A stretch of DNA of 64,000 nt from Niveispirillum irakense DSM 11586. Its GTDB lineage: Bacteria > Pseudomonadota > Alphaproteobacteria > Azospirillales > Azospirillaceae. The notes beneath the pieces were generated by a model. It had not been told where the DNA came from. It did not search any database and saw only the letters and a program-made list of their open reading frames with translations. Position 1 is the stretch's first letter. Every line of letters starts with the position of its first letter. The translations under genes and the position numbers were made by a program. Where the stretch lies: NCBI RefSeq assembly GCF_000429645.1, contig NZ_AUCG01000020.1, forward strand, positions 248,001-312,000. Direction: 5' to 3'. This document shows, in pieces, positions 18,700 through 27,087 of this stretch.

Positions 18700-19725
18700 T
18701 CAACCATCGTCGGTCAATTCACCGGAACTGGTGCTGGCATTGGTACGGGTGCCATTATCTTCGCCCAAAGTATCATAGGCGGCCAAATCACCCAGAGCGC
18801 CATATGCGGTCGTGAAGGCATCGACAAAATTGTCGAAGGTGCTGCCGTTATTGTTTTTCATCCCAGGCAGCACATTGGAAATGTCGCCGACGCTGCCGCC
18901 CCGTGTGTCCTTGCCCGTCTTATTGACAAATTTCAGGGTCTTGCCGGGATAGTGGGCCTTCAAGGCGGCGTTGAAGGCCTTCAATACGTGGTGGCAGATG
19001 CTGCATGGCCTTTTGGTGCCGATGATGGTGAAGGTACTCTGTGCGCAATCTCCGGCTTTGAGCCTTTTGGCGATCTGAAGCAGAAGGCTCTGTTCAGCAT
19101 GCAGGTTTCCGGCCAGTATCGCTGTGTTGGCATTGCCGTGGGCGAATGTTTCGTGTCGTGTGCTGTCCCGATAGACTGTGAAGCCGGTGTTATTATTCTT
19201 GGCGGTCTTTGGTAAAAGATCATCCAGACGGCCATTGTCTACCAGCGCGCCATTCCCGCCAGCCGCGAACGAGTAATTCCCGGCGATATAGAGCTTATCG
19301 CCAATATAGGAGGATTGAACCTCCATCAGGTCGGCGCTGCGCGCCTTGCCCTTGCTGAACACGGTCTTTGATATGTCGTGCAGTGAATATCCCCAGGGGT
19401 TGTCCTGCCAGTCAATCGCCGCCCGCTGGATGGTCCGAAAGGGCCCGGCGGCCCTTATATGGTTGCACGCTCCCCCCATCGCAAACCGGGTGGGGGGCGG
19501 TGGCGGAGGCTTCAGGGGTGATGCGGCGGCACGCGGCGCTTCCTTGCGCTGGATGTGGGTGTGCCCCGGCGGTACAGGGCGACCGGGGGGTGGCACCGTG
19601 ACCGTTGCCCCGAAGCGTGTGGCCGGCGGCGCGATACGCTGCGCCGGATGGCCAGTTTCCTGCTTTGCCTGCGCTGGCAGCTTCGGCCCGAACTTGGTGG
19701 GCGGCGGTGGGGGGCGCTTGGCCAT
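18700..19725 (-). CDS. Candidate secreted deaminase toxin with proline-rich N-terminal tail
   Basis: 341 residues from the ATG at 19725 (GAGGG 6-10 bases upstream). The C-terminal half has the zinc site of the cytidine-deaminase fold in the correct order. HAE (209-211) starts a helix, a strand STFTIIGTK follows, then PCSIC (Cys241 and Cys244), another helix, and strand TLKFVNKTG. Residues 1-105 are proline-rich with a repeated PPxTxFG motif (PPPPPTKFGP, PPATRFGA, PPPPPPTRFA) and HIQRK/TIQRA, resembling tails of some contractile-injection-system cargo and polymorphic toxins. No signal peptide and no neighbouring immunity-like gene are seen. It lies 52 bases after the ampR stop on the same strand. 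Not a housekeeping CDA: the HAE-PCxxC spacing and tail fit toxin deaminases better. The substrate is unknown. Confidence 0.65.
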   Translation of the reverse strand: MAKRPPPPPTKFGPKLPAQAKQETGHPAQRIAPPATRFGATVTVPPPGRPVPPGHTHIQRKEAPRAAASPLKPPPPPPTRFAMGGACNHIRAAGPFRTIQRAAIDWQDNPWGYSLHDISKTVFSKGKARSADLMEVQSSYIGDKLYIAGNYSFAAGGNGALVDNGRLDDLLPKTAKNNNTGFTVYRDSTRHETFAHGNANTAILAGNLHAEQSLLLQIAKRLKAGDCAQSTFTIIGTKRPCSICHHVLKAFNAALKAHYPGKTLKFVNKTGKDTRGGSVGDISNVLPGMKNNNGSTFDNFVDAFTTAYGALGDLAAYDTLGEDNGTRTNASTSSGELTDDG

Positions 19726-19777
19726 TTCTACCCTCGTGCGCTGATCCTGCTCACCATACATCTATAAGGCGCGTTTT

Positions 19778-20665
19778 TCATAGGCTGCCCTGGGACGACA
19801 TGCCGGCTGCCATCGACAGCCATTCGGCGAAGGCGGTCAAGGCCGGGCGGGGCGGCTTTGCCCGCGGCCAGGTCAGCCAATAACGCCCTTGGCTGATGCT
19901 GGTGGCGAAGGGCTGGACCAGCCTTCCCGCTTCCAACTCCCGGCTGAACATCATGACCGGGGCCAGGGCGACGCCATGGCCCTGCAGCGCTGCTTCCACC
20001 ATGATCCAGGAACTGTCGAAGACAGGCCCCCGGATGGGCGGGCAATCGCAGCCCGCTGCCGCAAACCATCCCGGCCATTCATCCGCCCGGTAGGAACGGA
20101 GCAGACGCTCCCCCGCCAGATCGGCCGGGCGGGCCAGTCGCGCCGCCAGGGCAGGGGGGCAGAGCGGGGCCATCGGCGCTTCAAACAGGGGGACCGCTTC
20201 CATGCCGTGCCATGCGCCATCCCCGAACCGGATGGCGCCGTCCAGCCCTTCTGCCGCGACATCGACCCGGTTATTATTGGTCATGATCCGCAGATCGATG
20301 AACGGGTAAGCCTCCTGGAAATCCCCCAGGCGTGGCAGCAGCCAGCCGGCGGCGAAGGTGCCGACCACGCCGATGGACAGCACTTCTGTCACCCGCTCCC
20401 CTTCAAACCGGTGCAGCAGGCGGCCGATCCGGTCGAAGCTGTCCCGCACCCCCGGCAAAAGGGCCAGCCCTTCGTCCGTCAGGGCCAGCCCGCGCGGCAG
20501 GCGGCGGAAAAGCTGGGCGCCCAGCCGCGCTTCCAGCCCTTTGACCTGATGGCTGACAGCCGCCTGGGTCACGCACAGTTCAATCGCCGCCTTGGTGAAG
20601 GAGAGATGGCGGGCCGACGCCTCGAAGGCGCGCAGGGCGTTCAGCGGCAAATGGGGGCGGGTCAT
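19778..20665 (-). CDS. ampR: LysR-family regulator, AmpR type
   Basis: 295 residues. N-terminal winged HTH (about 5-65, LNALRAFEASARHLSFTKAA), then a LysR effector domain. The match to AmpR is close throughout: IGVVGTFAAGWLLPRL, NNNRVDVAAEGLDGAIRFG, LRSYRADEWPGW, FDSSWIMVEAALQGHGVALA. AmpR regulators sense muropeptides and control a divergent beta-lactamase gene. Here the divergent neighbour is the PcRGLX-like gene instead, with the class A beta-lactamase 3.3 kb away just beyond it. GcvA-type regulators are the nearest alternative. Confidence 0.82.
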   Translation of the reverse strand: MTRPHLPLNALRAFEASARHLSFTKAAIELCVTQAAVSHQVKGLEARLGAQLFRRLPRGLALTDEGLALLPGVRDSFDRIGRLLHRFEGERVTEVLSIGVVGTFAAGWLLPRLGDFQEAYPFIDLRIMTNNNRVDVAAEGLDGAIRFGDGAWHGMEAVPLFEAPMAPLCPPALAARLARPADLAGERLLRSYRADEWPGWFAAAGCDCPPIRGPVFDSSWIMVEAALQGHGVALAPVMMFSRELEAGRLVQPFATSISQGRYWLTWPRAKPPRPALTAFAEWLSMAAGMSSQGSL

Positions 20666-20863
20666 GTTTCGGGCACCGTGGCATTGGGGGTTGGGGTGAC
20701 GAATAGCAGCTTCATCCCGCTGCCGCGCTGTTCAGTCACACGGAGGGATAGGTGTTGGGACATTTTGAGATAATTTTCACATTGTAGAACAACATCCCAC
20801 ATTTTATGGTCTGTCCAATATTTGCCACGGCCAACGGCCGGGCATCCCCAGGGGAGGAATAAA
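20666..20863. promoter_or_regulatory. Divergent promoter region ampR / PcRGLX-like gene
   Basis: 198 bases between divergent starts. The part at 20755-20825 is A+T-rich and contains an imperfect inverted pair, TGTTGGGA...TCCCACA, about 30 bases apart, in the place where a LysR-type regulator would bind. A strong ribosome site (GGGGAGGAAT) precedes the rightward gene. The exact operator cannot be assigned. Confidence 0.4.
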
Positions 20864-23647
20864 ATGGATTTCACGCTTAGCCGTCGCGGCTTCATCAAGC
20901 AGGCGGCCCTGGCCGGCACGGTGCTCGGGGCGGGCGGGATTGTCTCCGCTTCGGCCCAGACGGCGACCCCTTCTGTTGCCGCCATCGACAATGCCCGCAT
21001 CGTCTGGCTGGACGGTGCTGCCCCGGCATCACATGAAGGCATCACCTGGGGCGTGCCCTGGCCGCGCGGCGCGATGGCGCGTGATACCCGTTTCTCCCTG
21101 ACCGGGGAAGGAAACAAGGGCTTGCCGGTGCAAAGCTGGGTCACCGCCCGCTGGCCCGATGGCAGCATCAAATGGACGGCCCATGCCATCCCCGCTGGCC
21201 AGACGGGGGGTGCTGAACTGAATGTGGAGGAGGGCAAGCCGGCCACCGTCGCCAGCCCGATCACGCTGCGCCAGACCGGCGACGTGATCGAGGTGGTGAA
21301 TGGCCCCCTGTCCTGGCGTATCGGCCGGTCCGGTGCCGCCATCATCCAGTCCGCCAGCCATAATGGGCGGGAGACGATGCGCGAGGTGGCGCTGGTGGCG
21401 ACCAGCCAGGACCGCGCCGATGGCGATGATGGCCAGCCGCTGGCCCTGTCCCGCTTCACCAGCGAAATCACCAAAACAATGGTGGAGCAGGAAGGCCCGA
21501 TCCGTGCCGTGGTGAAGGTGGAAGGCCGCCACCAGGGCCAGGGGCGTGACTGGCTGCCTTTCAGCCTGCGGCTTTATTTTTATGCCGGATCAGAAGCGGT
21601 CCACGTGGTGCACAGCTTCATCTATGATGGCGATCCGGCTAAGGATTTCATTCGCGGGCTGGGGCTGAGCGGCCTTGTGCCGATGCAGGATGCGCCGCAG
21701 GATCGCCATGTCCGCTTCGCCGGCGCCCATGATGGCGTGTGGGGGGAAGCAGTGCGCCCGCTGACCGGCCTGCGCCGCGATGCCGGCAAAGGGGCCCGCG
21801 ATGCCCAGGTTGCCGGCCTGAAAACGCCGGATCAGGCAGCCCTGCCCGAGGCTGTGCAGCGGGGCCTGAAATATATCCCGGAATGGGGCGATTTCACCCT
21901 GTCCCAGCCCAATGCCGACGGTTTTGCCATCACCAAGCGGACCAAGCCCGGTCATGGCTGGATTGAGGTGGATACGGCGACGCGGGCGCGGGGTTTGGGC
22001 TATGTCGGCGGCGTGTCGGGCGGTGTCGCCTTCGGTATGAAGGATTTCTGGCAGCTCTGCCCGGTTCGGCTGGATATCCGGGATGCCCATACCGATCAGG
22101 CCGGTTTCACCGTCTGGTACCATTCCCCCGATGCGCCGGCCATGGATGTGCGCTTCTATCATGACGGCCTGGGCATGGACGACCATGTGGCCGAAAATGA
22201 AGGGCTGGACATCACCTACGAGGATTATGAGAAGGGCTGGGGCACGGCGACCGGCGTTGCCCGCACGACGGAATTTACCCTGTGGGCGCTGGGCGCCACG
22301 CCGTCGCGCCAGCATTTCAATGATATGGCGACGGCTGTTGCCCTGCCGCCGCGCTTGGTGCCGACGCCGGCCCGTTTCCACGCCGCTGGTGTGTTTGGCG
22401 ATTGGTCGCTGATCAACCGCGCCACCCCGGGGCGCCGCGCGATCGAAGACCAGAATGATTTCCTGCTGGCCTTCTATCGTGACCAGATCGAACAGCGCCG
22501 CTGGTACGGCTTCTGGCATTACGGCGACATCATGCACACCTATGATGCCGACCGTCATGTCTGGCGCTATGACATTGGCGGTTTTGCCTGGGACAATAGC
22601 GAACTCTCCCCCGATCTCTGGCTCTGGTATTCCTTCCTGCGGTCGGGCCGGGCGGATGTGTTCCGCATGGCAGAGGCGATGACCCGCCATACCGGTGAGG
22701 TCGATGTCTATCATCTGGGCCCCTATAAGGGCTTGGGCACCCGCCACGGTGTGCAGCATTGGGCCGACAGTTCCAAGCAGCCGCGCGTTTCCAACGCAGC
22801 ATATCGCCGCATCTATTATTACCTGACCGCCGATGATCGGGTTGGCGACCTGATGCGCGACCTGAATGACAGCGACCAGCGGCTGGAAACCATCATCATC
22901 GGGCGCAAGGTCGGCGCCCGCCGGCCGGAATCCCTGCCGCCCGGCGGTACCGGTGCGGTCACGGCGGAGGAAAACCTACCCCCCGGCCGCACGGCCATGT
23001 CGTTCGGCACCGTCTGGGGGTCGCTGGCGGCGGCCTGGCTGACGGAATGGGAGCGCACGGGTGACACCAAATGGCGCGACCGGCTGGTGGCGGGGATGGA
23101 AAGCATCGCCGCCCTGCCCAAGCAATGGTTTGCCGGTGGTGCGACTTACGATCTGGCGTCTGGCCGGTTTGTGTCCGGTGGGGATACGGTTTCCATCAGC
23201 CACCTGAATTCCGTGTTCGGGGTGGTGGAAATCCATTCCGAACTGTTCCAGCTTCTGGATGTGCCGGCTTATAAGAAGGCATGGTTGGATTATTGCCGCG
23301 CCTATAACGCCTCGGCCGACGAATTCCGCGCCATTACCGGGGCCGCCGCCAAGGGCCGCAACCTGAAGGAAGGCCATTCCCGCCTGACCGCCTATGCCGC
23401 CCATCATCTGGGTGACAAGCAACTGGCAGCGCGCGCCTGGGCGGAGTTCTTCGGCGGGGAGGCCGGGCTGGGTATGGGCATTGCCGCCCGTGCCCGCCGG
23501 ATTGAAGGGCCTTCGGTGCTGAAGCCGGTGGACGAGGCACCGCGCGTTTCCACCAACGGCACGGCGCAATGGGGTCTGGCGGCGATCCAGAATCTGGCGC
23601 TCGCCGGCGATGCGCTGGAAGAAGCCTATGCCAAGGCTGTGAAGTAA
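20864..23647 (+). CDS. Tat-exported PcRGLX/YetA-like protein (putative exo-rhamnogalacturonan lyase family)
   Basis: 927 residues from the ATG at 20864 with GGAGGAAT upstream; an earlier in-frame ATG at 20822 has no ribosome site. The twin-arginine signal (LSRRGFIKQAALAG) implies folded export. Sequence features such as WPDGSIKWTAHA, GDWSLINRATPGRR, QRRWYGFWHYGD, HVWRYDIGGFAWDN and EAMTRHTGEVDVYHLG suggest the PcRGLX (PL26-like)/YetA group, a barrel followed by an alpha/alpha toroid. Polysaccharide degradation is inferred from family; the substrate is unknown. It lies between an AmpR-type regulator and a beta-lactamase, an odd place for a pectin enzyme. Confidence 0.65.
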   Translation: MDFTLSRRGFIKQAALAGTVLGAGGIVSASAQTATPSVAAIDNARIVWLDGAAPASHEGITWGVPWPRGAMARDTRFSLTGEGNKGLPVQSWVTARWPDGSIKWTAHAIPAGQTGGAELNVEEGKPATVASPITLRQTGDVIEVVNGPLSWRIGRSGAAIIQSASHNGRETMREVALVATSQDRADGDDGQPLALSRFTSEITKTMVEQEGPIRAVVKVEGRHQGQGRDWLPFSLRLYFYAGSEAVHVVHSFIYDGDPAKDFIRGLGLSGLVPMQDAPQDRHVRFAGAHDGVWGEAVRPLTGLRRDAGKGARDAQVAGLKTPDQAALPEAVQRGLKYIPEWGDFTLSQPNADGFAITKRTKPGHGWIEVDTATRARGLGYVGGVSGGVAFGMKDFWQLCPVRLDIRDAHTDQAGFTVWYHSPDAPAMDVRFYHDGLGMDDHVAENEGLDITYEDYEKGWGTATGVARTTEFTLWALGATPSRQHFNDMATAVALPPRLVPTPARFHAAGVFGDWSLINRATPGRRAIEDQNDFLLAFYRDQIEQRRWYGFWHYGDIMHTYDADRHVWRYDIGGFAWDNSELSPDLWLWYSFLRSGRADVFRMAEAMTRHTGEVDVYHLGPYKGLGTRHGVQHWADSSKQPRVSNAAYRRIYYYLTADDRVGDLMRDLNDSDQRLETIIIGRKVGARRPESLPPGGTGAVTAEENLPPGRTAMSFGTVWGSLAAAWLTEWERTGDTKWRDRLVAGMESIAALPKQWFAGGATYDLASGRFVSGGDTVSISHLNSVFGVVEIHSELFQLLDVPAYKKAWLDYCRAYNASADEFRAITGAAAKGRNLKEGHSRLTAYAAHHLGDKQLAARAWAEFFGGEAGLGMGIAARARRIEGPSVLKPVDEAPRVSTNGTAQWGLAAIQNLALAGDALEEAYAKAVK

Positions 23648-23652
23648 CAGTC

Positions 23653-23780
23653 GTATTATACCATTCCGCCGAAGGCTTCCCCTTGGTCAACCCTTCGGCG
23701 GCTTCAAGCGCCGGCGCCTGCATCCGTTGGCTTGGCTTACGCGGCACAAGCCGCGCGGCGGCAGTCGCCGCCGATACCAC
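23653..23780 (+). repeat. Dispersed palindromic intergenic repeat, copy A
   Basis: Composite of two hairpins: arms CCGCCGAAGG/CCTTCGGCGG (23666-23675 and 23692-23701) and core CGGCGGC-AGTC-GCCGCCG (23756-23773). The core is preceded by TTGGCTTACGCGGCACAAGC. The same core and lead-in recur near 49.4 kb (inverted) and 56.2 kb. Boundaries are approximate. Confidence 0.65.
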
Positions 23781-23823
23781 GCCGCTATGAAGCAAGCTCA
23801 TGGCGGAGTGATATTGGGAGAAT

Positions 23824-23857
23824 GGCCGGTGCCGTGACGGCGGCGCCGGCCTTTTTT
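23824..23857 (+). terminator. Rho-independent terminator after the PcRGLX-like gene
   Basis: GGCCGGTGCCG / CGGCGCCGGCC forms an 11-pair stem (one T-G pair) with loop TGACGG, directly followed by six Ts. It separates the PcRGLX-like gene from the beta-lactamase, implying a separate promoter for the latter. Confidence 0.88.
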
Positions 23858-23959
23858 CATGTCTGATGATATAAATTTTTCTAAGGTTTCGTCCGATTTA
23901 ACACAGTTTGTTTCTATATCCCCCACCCCCTAGGCTTGCCGGTATCAACCACGGGGGAC

Positions 23960-24868
23960 ATGATGATCACACGACGGAAATTGCTGGGAAATGTTGGGTA
24001 CGGCGTTGCGGCTGGTACCCTTGCTGCTTCCTTCCCGACCCTGCCGGCCTTTGCCGGGACGGGTCTTTCCGGCCTTGATGCCATGAAGGCAGATATTGCG
24101 GCGCTGGAGAAGAAGGCCGGCGGGCGGCTGGGCGTCGCTTTGCTGGACACCGCCACCGGTGCCGCCATGGATTGGCGGGGCGGGGAGCGGTTTGCCATGT
24201 GCAGCACGTTCAAGTTCCTGGCCTCTTCCTTCATCCTGTCGCGGGTCGATGCGGGCAAGGAGCGGCTGGACCGGGCGGTGCCGGTGACCAAGGCGGATCT
24301 GGTTCCCTGGTCGCCGCTGAGCGAACCGCATATTGGCGGTACGATGACGATGGCGGCGCTTTGCGAAGCGGCCATGATCCAGAGCGATAATATGGCGGCC
24401 AATCTGCTGCTGGACCAGTCCGGCGGCCCGGCGGCCTTGACCGCCTATCTGCGGCACCTGGGCGACCAGACGACAAGGCTGGACCGCAAAGAGCCGAAGA
24501 TGAACAATGTGCCGGAGAACGATCCGCGCGACACGACGACCCCCTTATCCATGCTGGGCCTGATGCGGACGATCCTGCTGGGCGACGCCCTGTCCGCCGC
24601 ATCGCGGGAGCGGCTGACCGGTTGGATGATCAATAACAAGACCGGCGACACCCGATTGCGCGCCGGCCTGCCGGGCGGATGGCGCATTGGCGATAAGACG
24701 GGCGGCAGCGACGAGGCGTCGAACGACATTGCCATCCTTTGGCCGCCCGGTGGCGGCGGGCCGCTGCTGCTCGCGTCCTATTACATCAATGGCAAGGTGC
24801 CCACGGCGCAGCGCAATGCCGTGCATGCCGATGTGGCACGGCTGGTTGCCGGTGCTTGGGCCGGGTGA
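23960..24868 (+). CDS. Class A beta-lactamase, Tat-exported
   Basis: Periplasmic serine beta-lactamase, 302 residues from the ATG at 23960 (GGGGGAC just upstream; a second ATG follows directly). The twin-arginine signal TRRKLLG is at 4-10. All class A motifs are present: S82-T-F-K85 (SXXK, preceded by Cys as in CTX-M-like enzymes), S142-D-N144, E178-P-K-M-N182 (Glu166 equivalent) and K246-T-G248. Subfamily and spectrum cannot be read from motifs. An AmpR-type gene lies 3.3 kb upstream. An A+T-rich stretch at 23866-23925 is the likely promoter. Confidence 0.92.
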   Translation: MMITRRKLLGNVGYGVAAGTLAASFPTLPAFAGTGLSGLDAMKADIAALEKKAGGRLGVALLDTATGAAMDWRGGERFAMCSTFKFLASSFILSRVDAGKERLDRAVPVTKADLVPWSPLSEPHIGGTMTMAALCEAAMIQSDNMAANLLLDQSGGPAALTAYLRHLGDQTTRLDRKEPKMNNVPENDPRDTTTPLSMLGLMRTILLGDALSAASRERLTGWMINNKTGDTRLRAGLPGGWRIGDKTGGSDEASNDIAILWPPGGGGPLLLASYYINGKVPTAQRNAVHADVARLVAGAWAG

Positions 24869-24874
24869 TCCGGC

Positions 24875-26989
24875 TCACAAACGGATGCGCAGGCCGCCAA
24901 ACCATTGCCGGCCAGGGGCGATATTGGTCAGCCCGTCGCTGCGCCTGCCAGTCTGGATTTCCCGGTCGGCAACGTTTTCCACCGTGCCATAGAAGGACAG
25001 GGTGTCATCCACCTGCCAGCCGGCATACAGGTCAGCCACGGCATATCCGCCCAAGGTTTCCAGGTTGCGGCTATCCTCATATTGCTGGCCGGCGGCGCGC
25101 ATCTGTGCCCTGAGCGTCAGGGGCTTCAAAGGGGTCCAGGTAACATCGACCGTGCCCTGATGGCGGGGGGATTGGCCAACCTCCCGCCCCTCCAGGCCCA
25201 CAATCCCGCCAGCACCCAAAATCTTGCTGTCGCTATGAAGATAGGAGAGGCCAAGGCGCAGCGTCTCTGTCGCCTGGAACGCCATCTCCAGTTCCGCCCC
25301 CTGGACACGCACCCGGTCCAGGCCCCGGCGTTGGGCCAGACTGCCACCAGCGGGCACGAAAATGCCCAGCTCCGTATTCTGGCCAGGGCTGGTCTGGATC
25401 ACGACATTATCAACCGCGTTTCTCAGCCGGACATGGAACAGGGTGGCGTTGAGGCTGAACCGGCTGCCCGGTGTCAGCCTCAGGCCGGCTTCCATCCCCC
25501 GCATCCGTTCCGGTTCCAAACCGGCATTTGCTTCCGTTATGTCGTTGCCAACCCGGAATGGTCTGTAAAGCTCATTCAAGGTGGGCAGGCGGAAGCCGGT
25601 ATAGGCGGCGGCGCGCAGGCCCAGCAGGGGATTGGCCTGCCAGTCAACGCCGACACGGCCATTGGCGACGGTGCCGTCGCGGGTGGCGAACCGATCATCC
25701 CGGCTTGTGACCCCGCCGATGGCGCCTTCTGTCCGGTGCCCATCACTGTTGCGCCACGCATCCAGGCGCGCGCCGCCGGTCAGGGTCAGCCCCTCAATCC
25801 CGGTCCAGGCATGCTCGATGAACAGGCCGGCCAGATCCTGTTCCCCGCCAGCCTCGCGGATGCGGGTGAAGCGGGTGGCCTGCCAGGTGAAATATTCCTT
25901 CGTCCTGCCTTCGGTATGGCGGATATCGGCGCCAATATCGGTCTCATGCCCGGCGGCGGGCTGGAAGGTCACCTGAACGATGCCGCCGCTGGCCTTGGCC
26001 GGCACATCATACTGGTCCAGGGATGGGGTTTCCGTCGTCCGGGCCGCATTGACGCTGGAGAAGGTGGAATTGAACTGCCAATCGCGATGGTAGAGGATCG
26101 CTTCCCAGTCGATCCGGCCCTGGCCCATCAGCCGCAGGCTGCCTTCCATCGCTTCCGTGCCATTGCCGGTATAGGGTGTGCCATTGCCCCGGCTTTCCTT
26201 GAAGCCGGATAGTTTGGCTGTGGCCGTGACATCGCCCATGGTCGTGGAAAGGGTGCCGTCCACGTTATAGGCGTTACTGTCGGCCCGGATATCAATGGGG
26301 CCACGCCGGCCCGGCTCCACCACCCGCACACCGTTGGTGGTGAAGGCACTGGCGGAAAGGCCGACATGCCAGCCGCCGCTGCTGCCGCCGACATTGGCCT
26401 GACCCAGCCAGGTGCCGTCGCTGCCGCCGCCCATCTCCATTTCCAGCCCGTCGCGCTGGCTGGTTTCAATGCGGATGGTGCCGGCCAGGGCGCTGTTGCC
26501 CCAGGGGCCGGCCCCGCCGCCCCGGGTGATCACCACGCGGTCAGCATTGGCCGTGGGCAGCCGGCTCCAATAAACCCAGCCGCCGAACGGATCGTTCACC
26601 GGCACGCCATCCACCAGAACCAGGGTGCGGCCGGCCCCGTTGGGGCCGATGCCGCGCAGGGAGACGCCCTGCGTCGTCGGGTTGGCGGTGCGGGATCCTG
26701 ACCGGCGGAACAGGCCAAAGCCCGGCACGGCGCGCAACGCCTCGTCCAGCCGGCGCTGGGGCGCGGTATCCAGGTTCAACCGGTCCAGCACGGTGGGACC
26801 ATAGGCCCGCTCATAGGCCGGCATGCCGCTGCGCCGGGCGGTGACGACGATTTCGGCCACCTGGGTGTCAGATGACGGGGGAACCGGGCCTGTGCCCTGG
26901 GCCTGGGCGGGCAGGGCCAGCAAGCTGGTGAGGGGCAGGGCGAGCAGAAAGGGCAGGGGACGCCGCGTCGATGGGACGGGACAGGTCAT
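24875..26989 (-). CDS. TonB-dependent outer-membrane receptor, possibly for nucleosides
   Basis: 704 residues from the ATG at 26989, with signal peptide (RRPLPFLLALPLTSLLALPA). The plug domain (about 40-160) contains AEIVVTARR, TTQGVSLRGIGPNGAGRTLV, VDGVPVNDPFGGWVYW and GAGPWGNSALAGTIRIET; the barrel ends in the usual C-terminal aromatic pattern (GRQWFGGLRIRL). It lies 98 bases downstream of the second nucleoside ABC permease on the same strand, so the ligand may be a nucleoside or purine compound. A hairpin in the gap may uncouple expression. Ligand is inference. Confidence 0.85.
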   Translation of the reverse strand: MTCPVPSTRRPLPFLLALPLTSLLALPAQAQGTGPVPPSSDTQVAEIVVTARRSGMPAYERAYGPTVLDRLNLDTAPQRRLDEALRAVPGFGLFRRSGSRTANPTTQGVSLRGIGPNGAGRTLVLVDGVPVNDPFGGWVYWSRLPTANADRVVITRGGGAGPWGNSALAGTIRIETSQRDGLEMEMGGGSDGTWLGQANVGGSSGGWHVGLSASAFTTNGVRVVEPGRRGPIDIRADSNAYNVDGTLSTTMGDVTATAKLSGFKESRGNGTPYTGNGTEAMEGSLRLMGQGRIDWEAILYHRDWQFNSTFSSVNAARTTETPSLDQYDVPAKASGGIVQVTFQPAAGHETDIGADIRHTEGRTKEYFTWQATRFTRIREAGGEQDLAGLFIEHAWTGIEGLTLTGGARLDAWRNSDGHRTEGAIGGVTSRDDRFATRDGTVANGRVGVDWQANPLLGLRAAAYTGFRLPTLNELYRPFRVGNDITEANAGLEPERMRGMEAGLRLTPGSRFSLNATLFHVRLRNAVDNVVIQTSPGQNTELGIFVPAGGSLAQRRGLDRVRVQGAELEMAFQATETLRLGLSYLHSDSKILGAGGIVGLEGREVGQSPRHQGTVDVTWTPLKPLTLRAQMRAAGQQYEDSRNLETLGGYAVADLYAGWQVDDTLSFYGTVENVADREIQTGRRSDGLTNIAPGRQWFGGLRIRL

Positions 26990-27045
26990 CGGCGGGGTGG
27001 CTCCGTGGCAACGGGAAGGAGGGGGCTCCCAGGGAAACGCCGGCG

Positions 27046-27070
27046 GGCCGGGCTTGTTCAGTGCCCGGCC
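27046..27070. terminator. Perfect hairpin between ABC permease and TonB receptor genes
   Basis: GGCCGGGC-N9-GCCCGGCC is a perfect 8-pair stem in the 98-base gap. No T-run follows on the minus strand, so it may be an attenuator or mRNA-stabilising hairpin rather than a full terminator. Confidence 0.45.
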
Positions 27071-27087
27071 ATTGAAGCGATGAGACC

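Noticed and set aside
26990-27087. Cobalamin or TPP riboswitch before the TonB receptor
   Set aside because: Only a simple hairpin is present; the B12 box and other conserved riboswitch elements are missing and the gap is too short.
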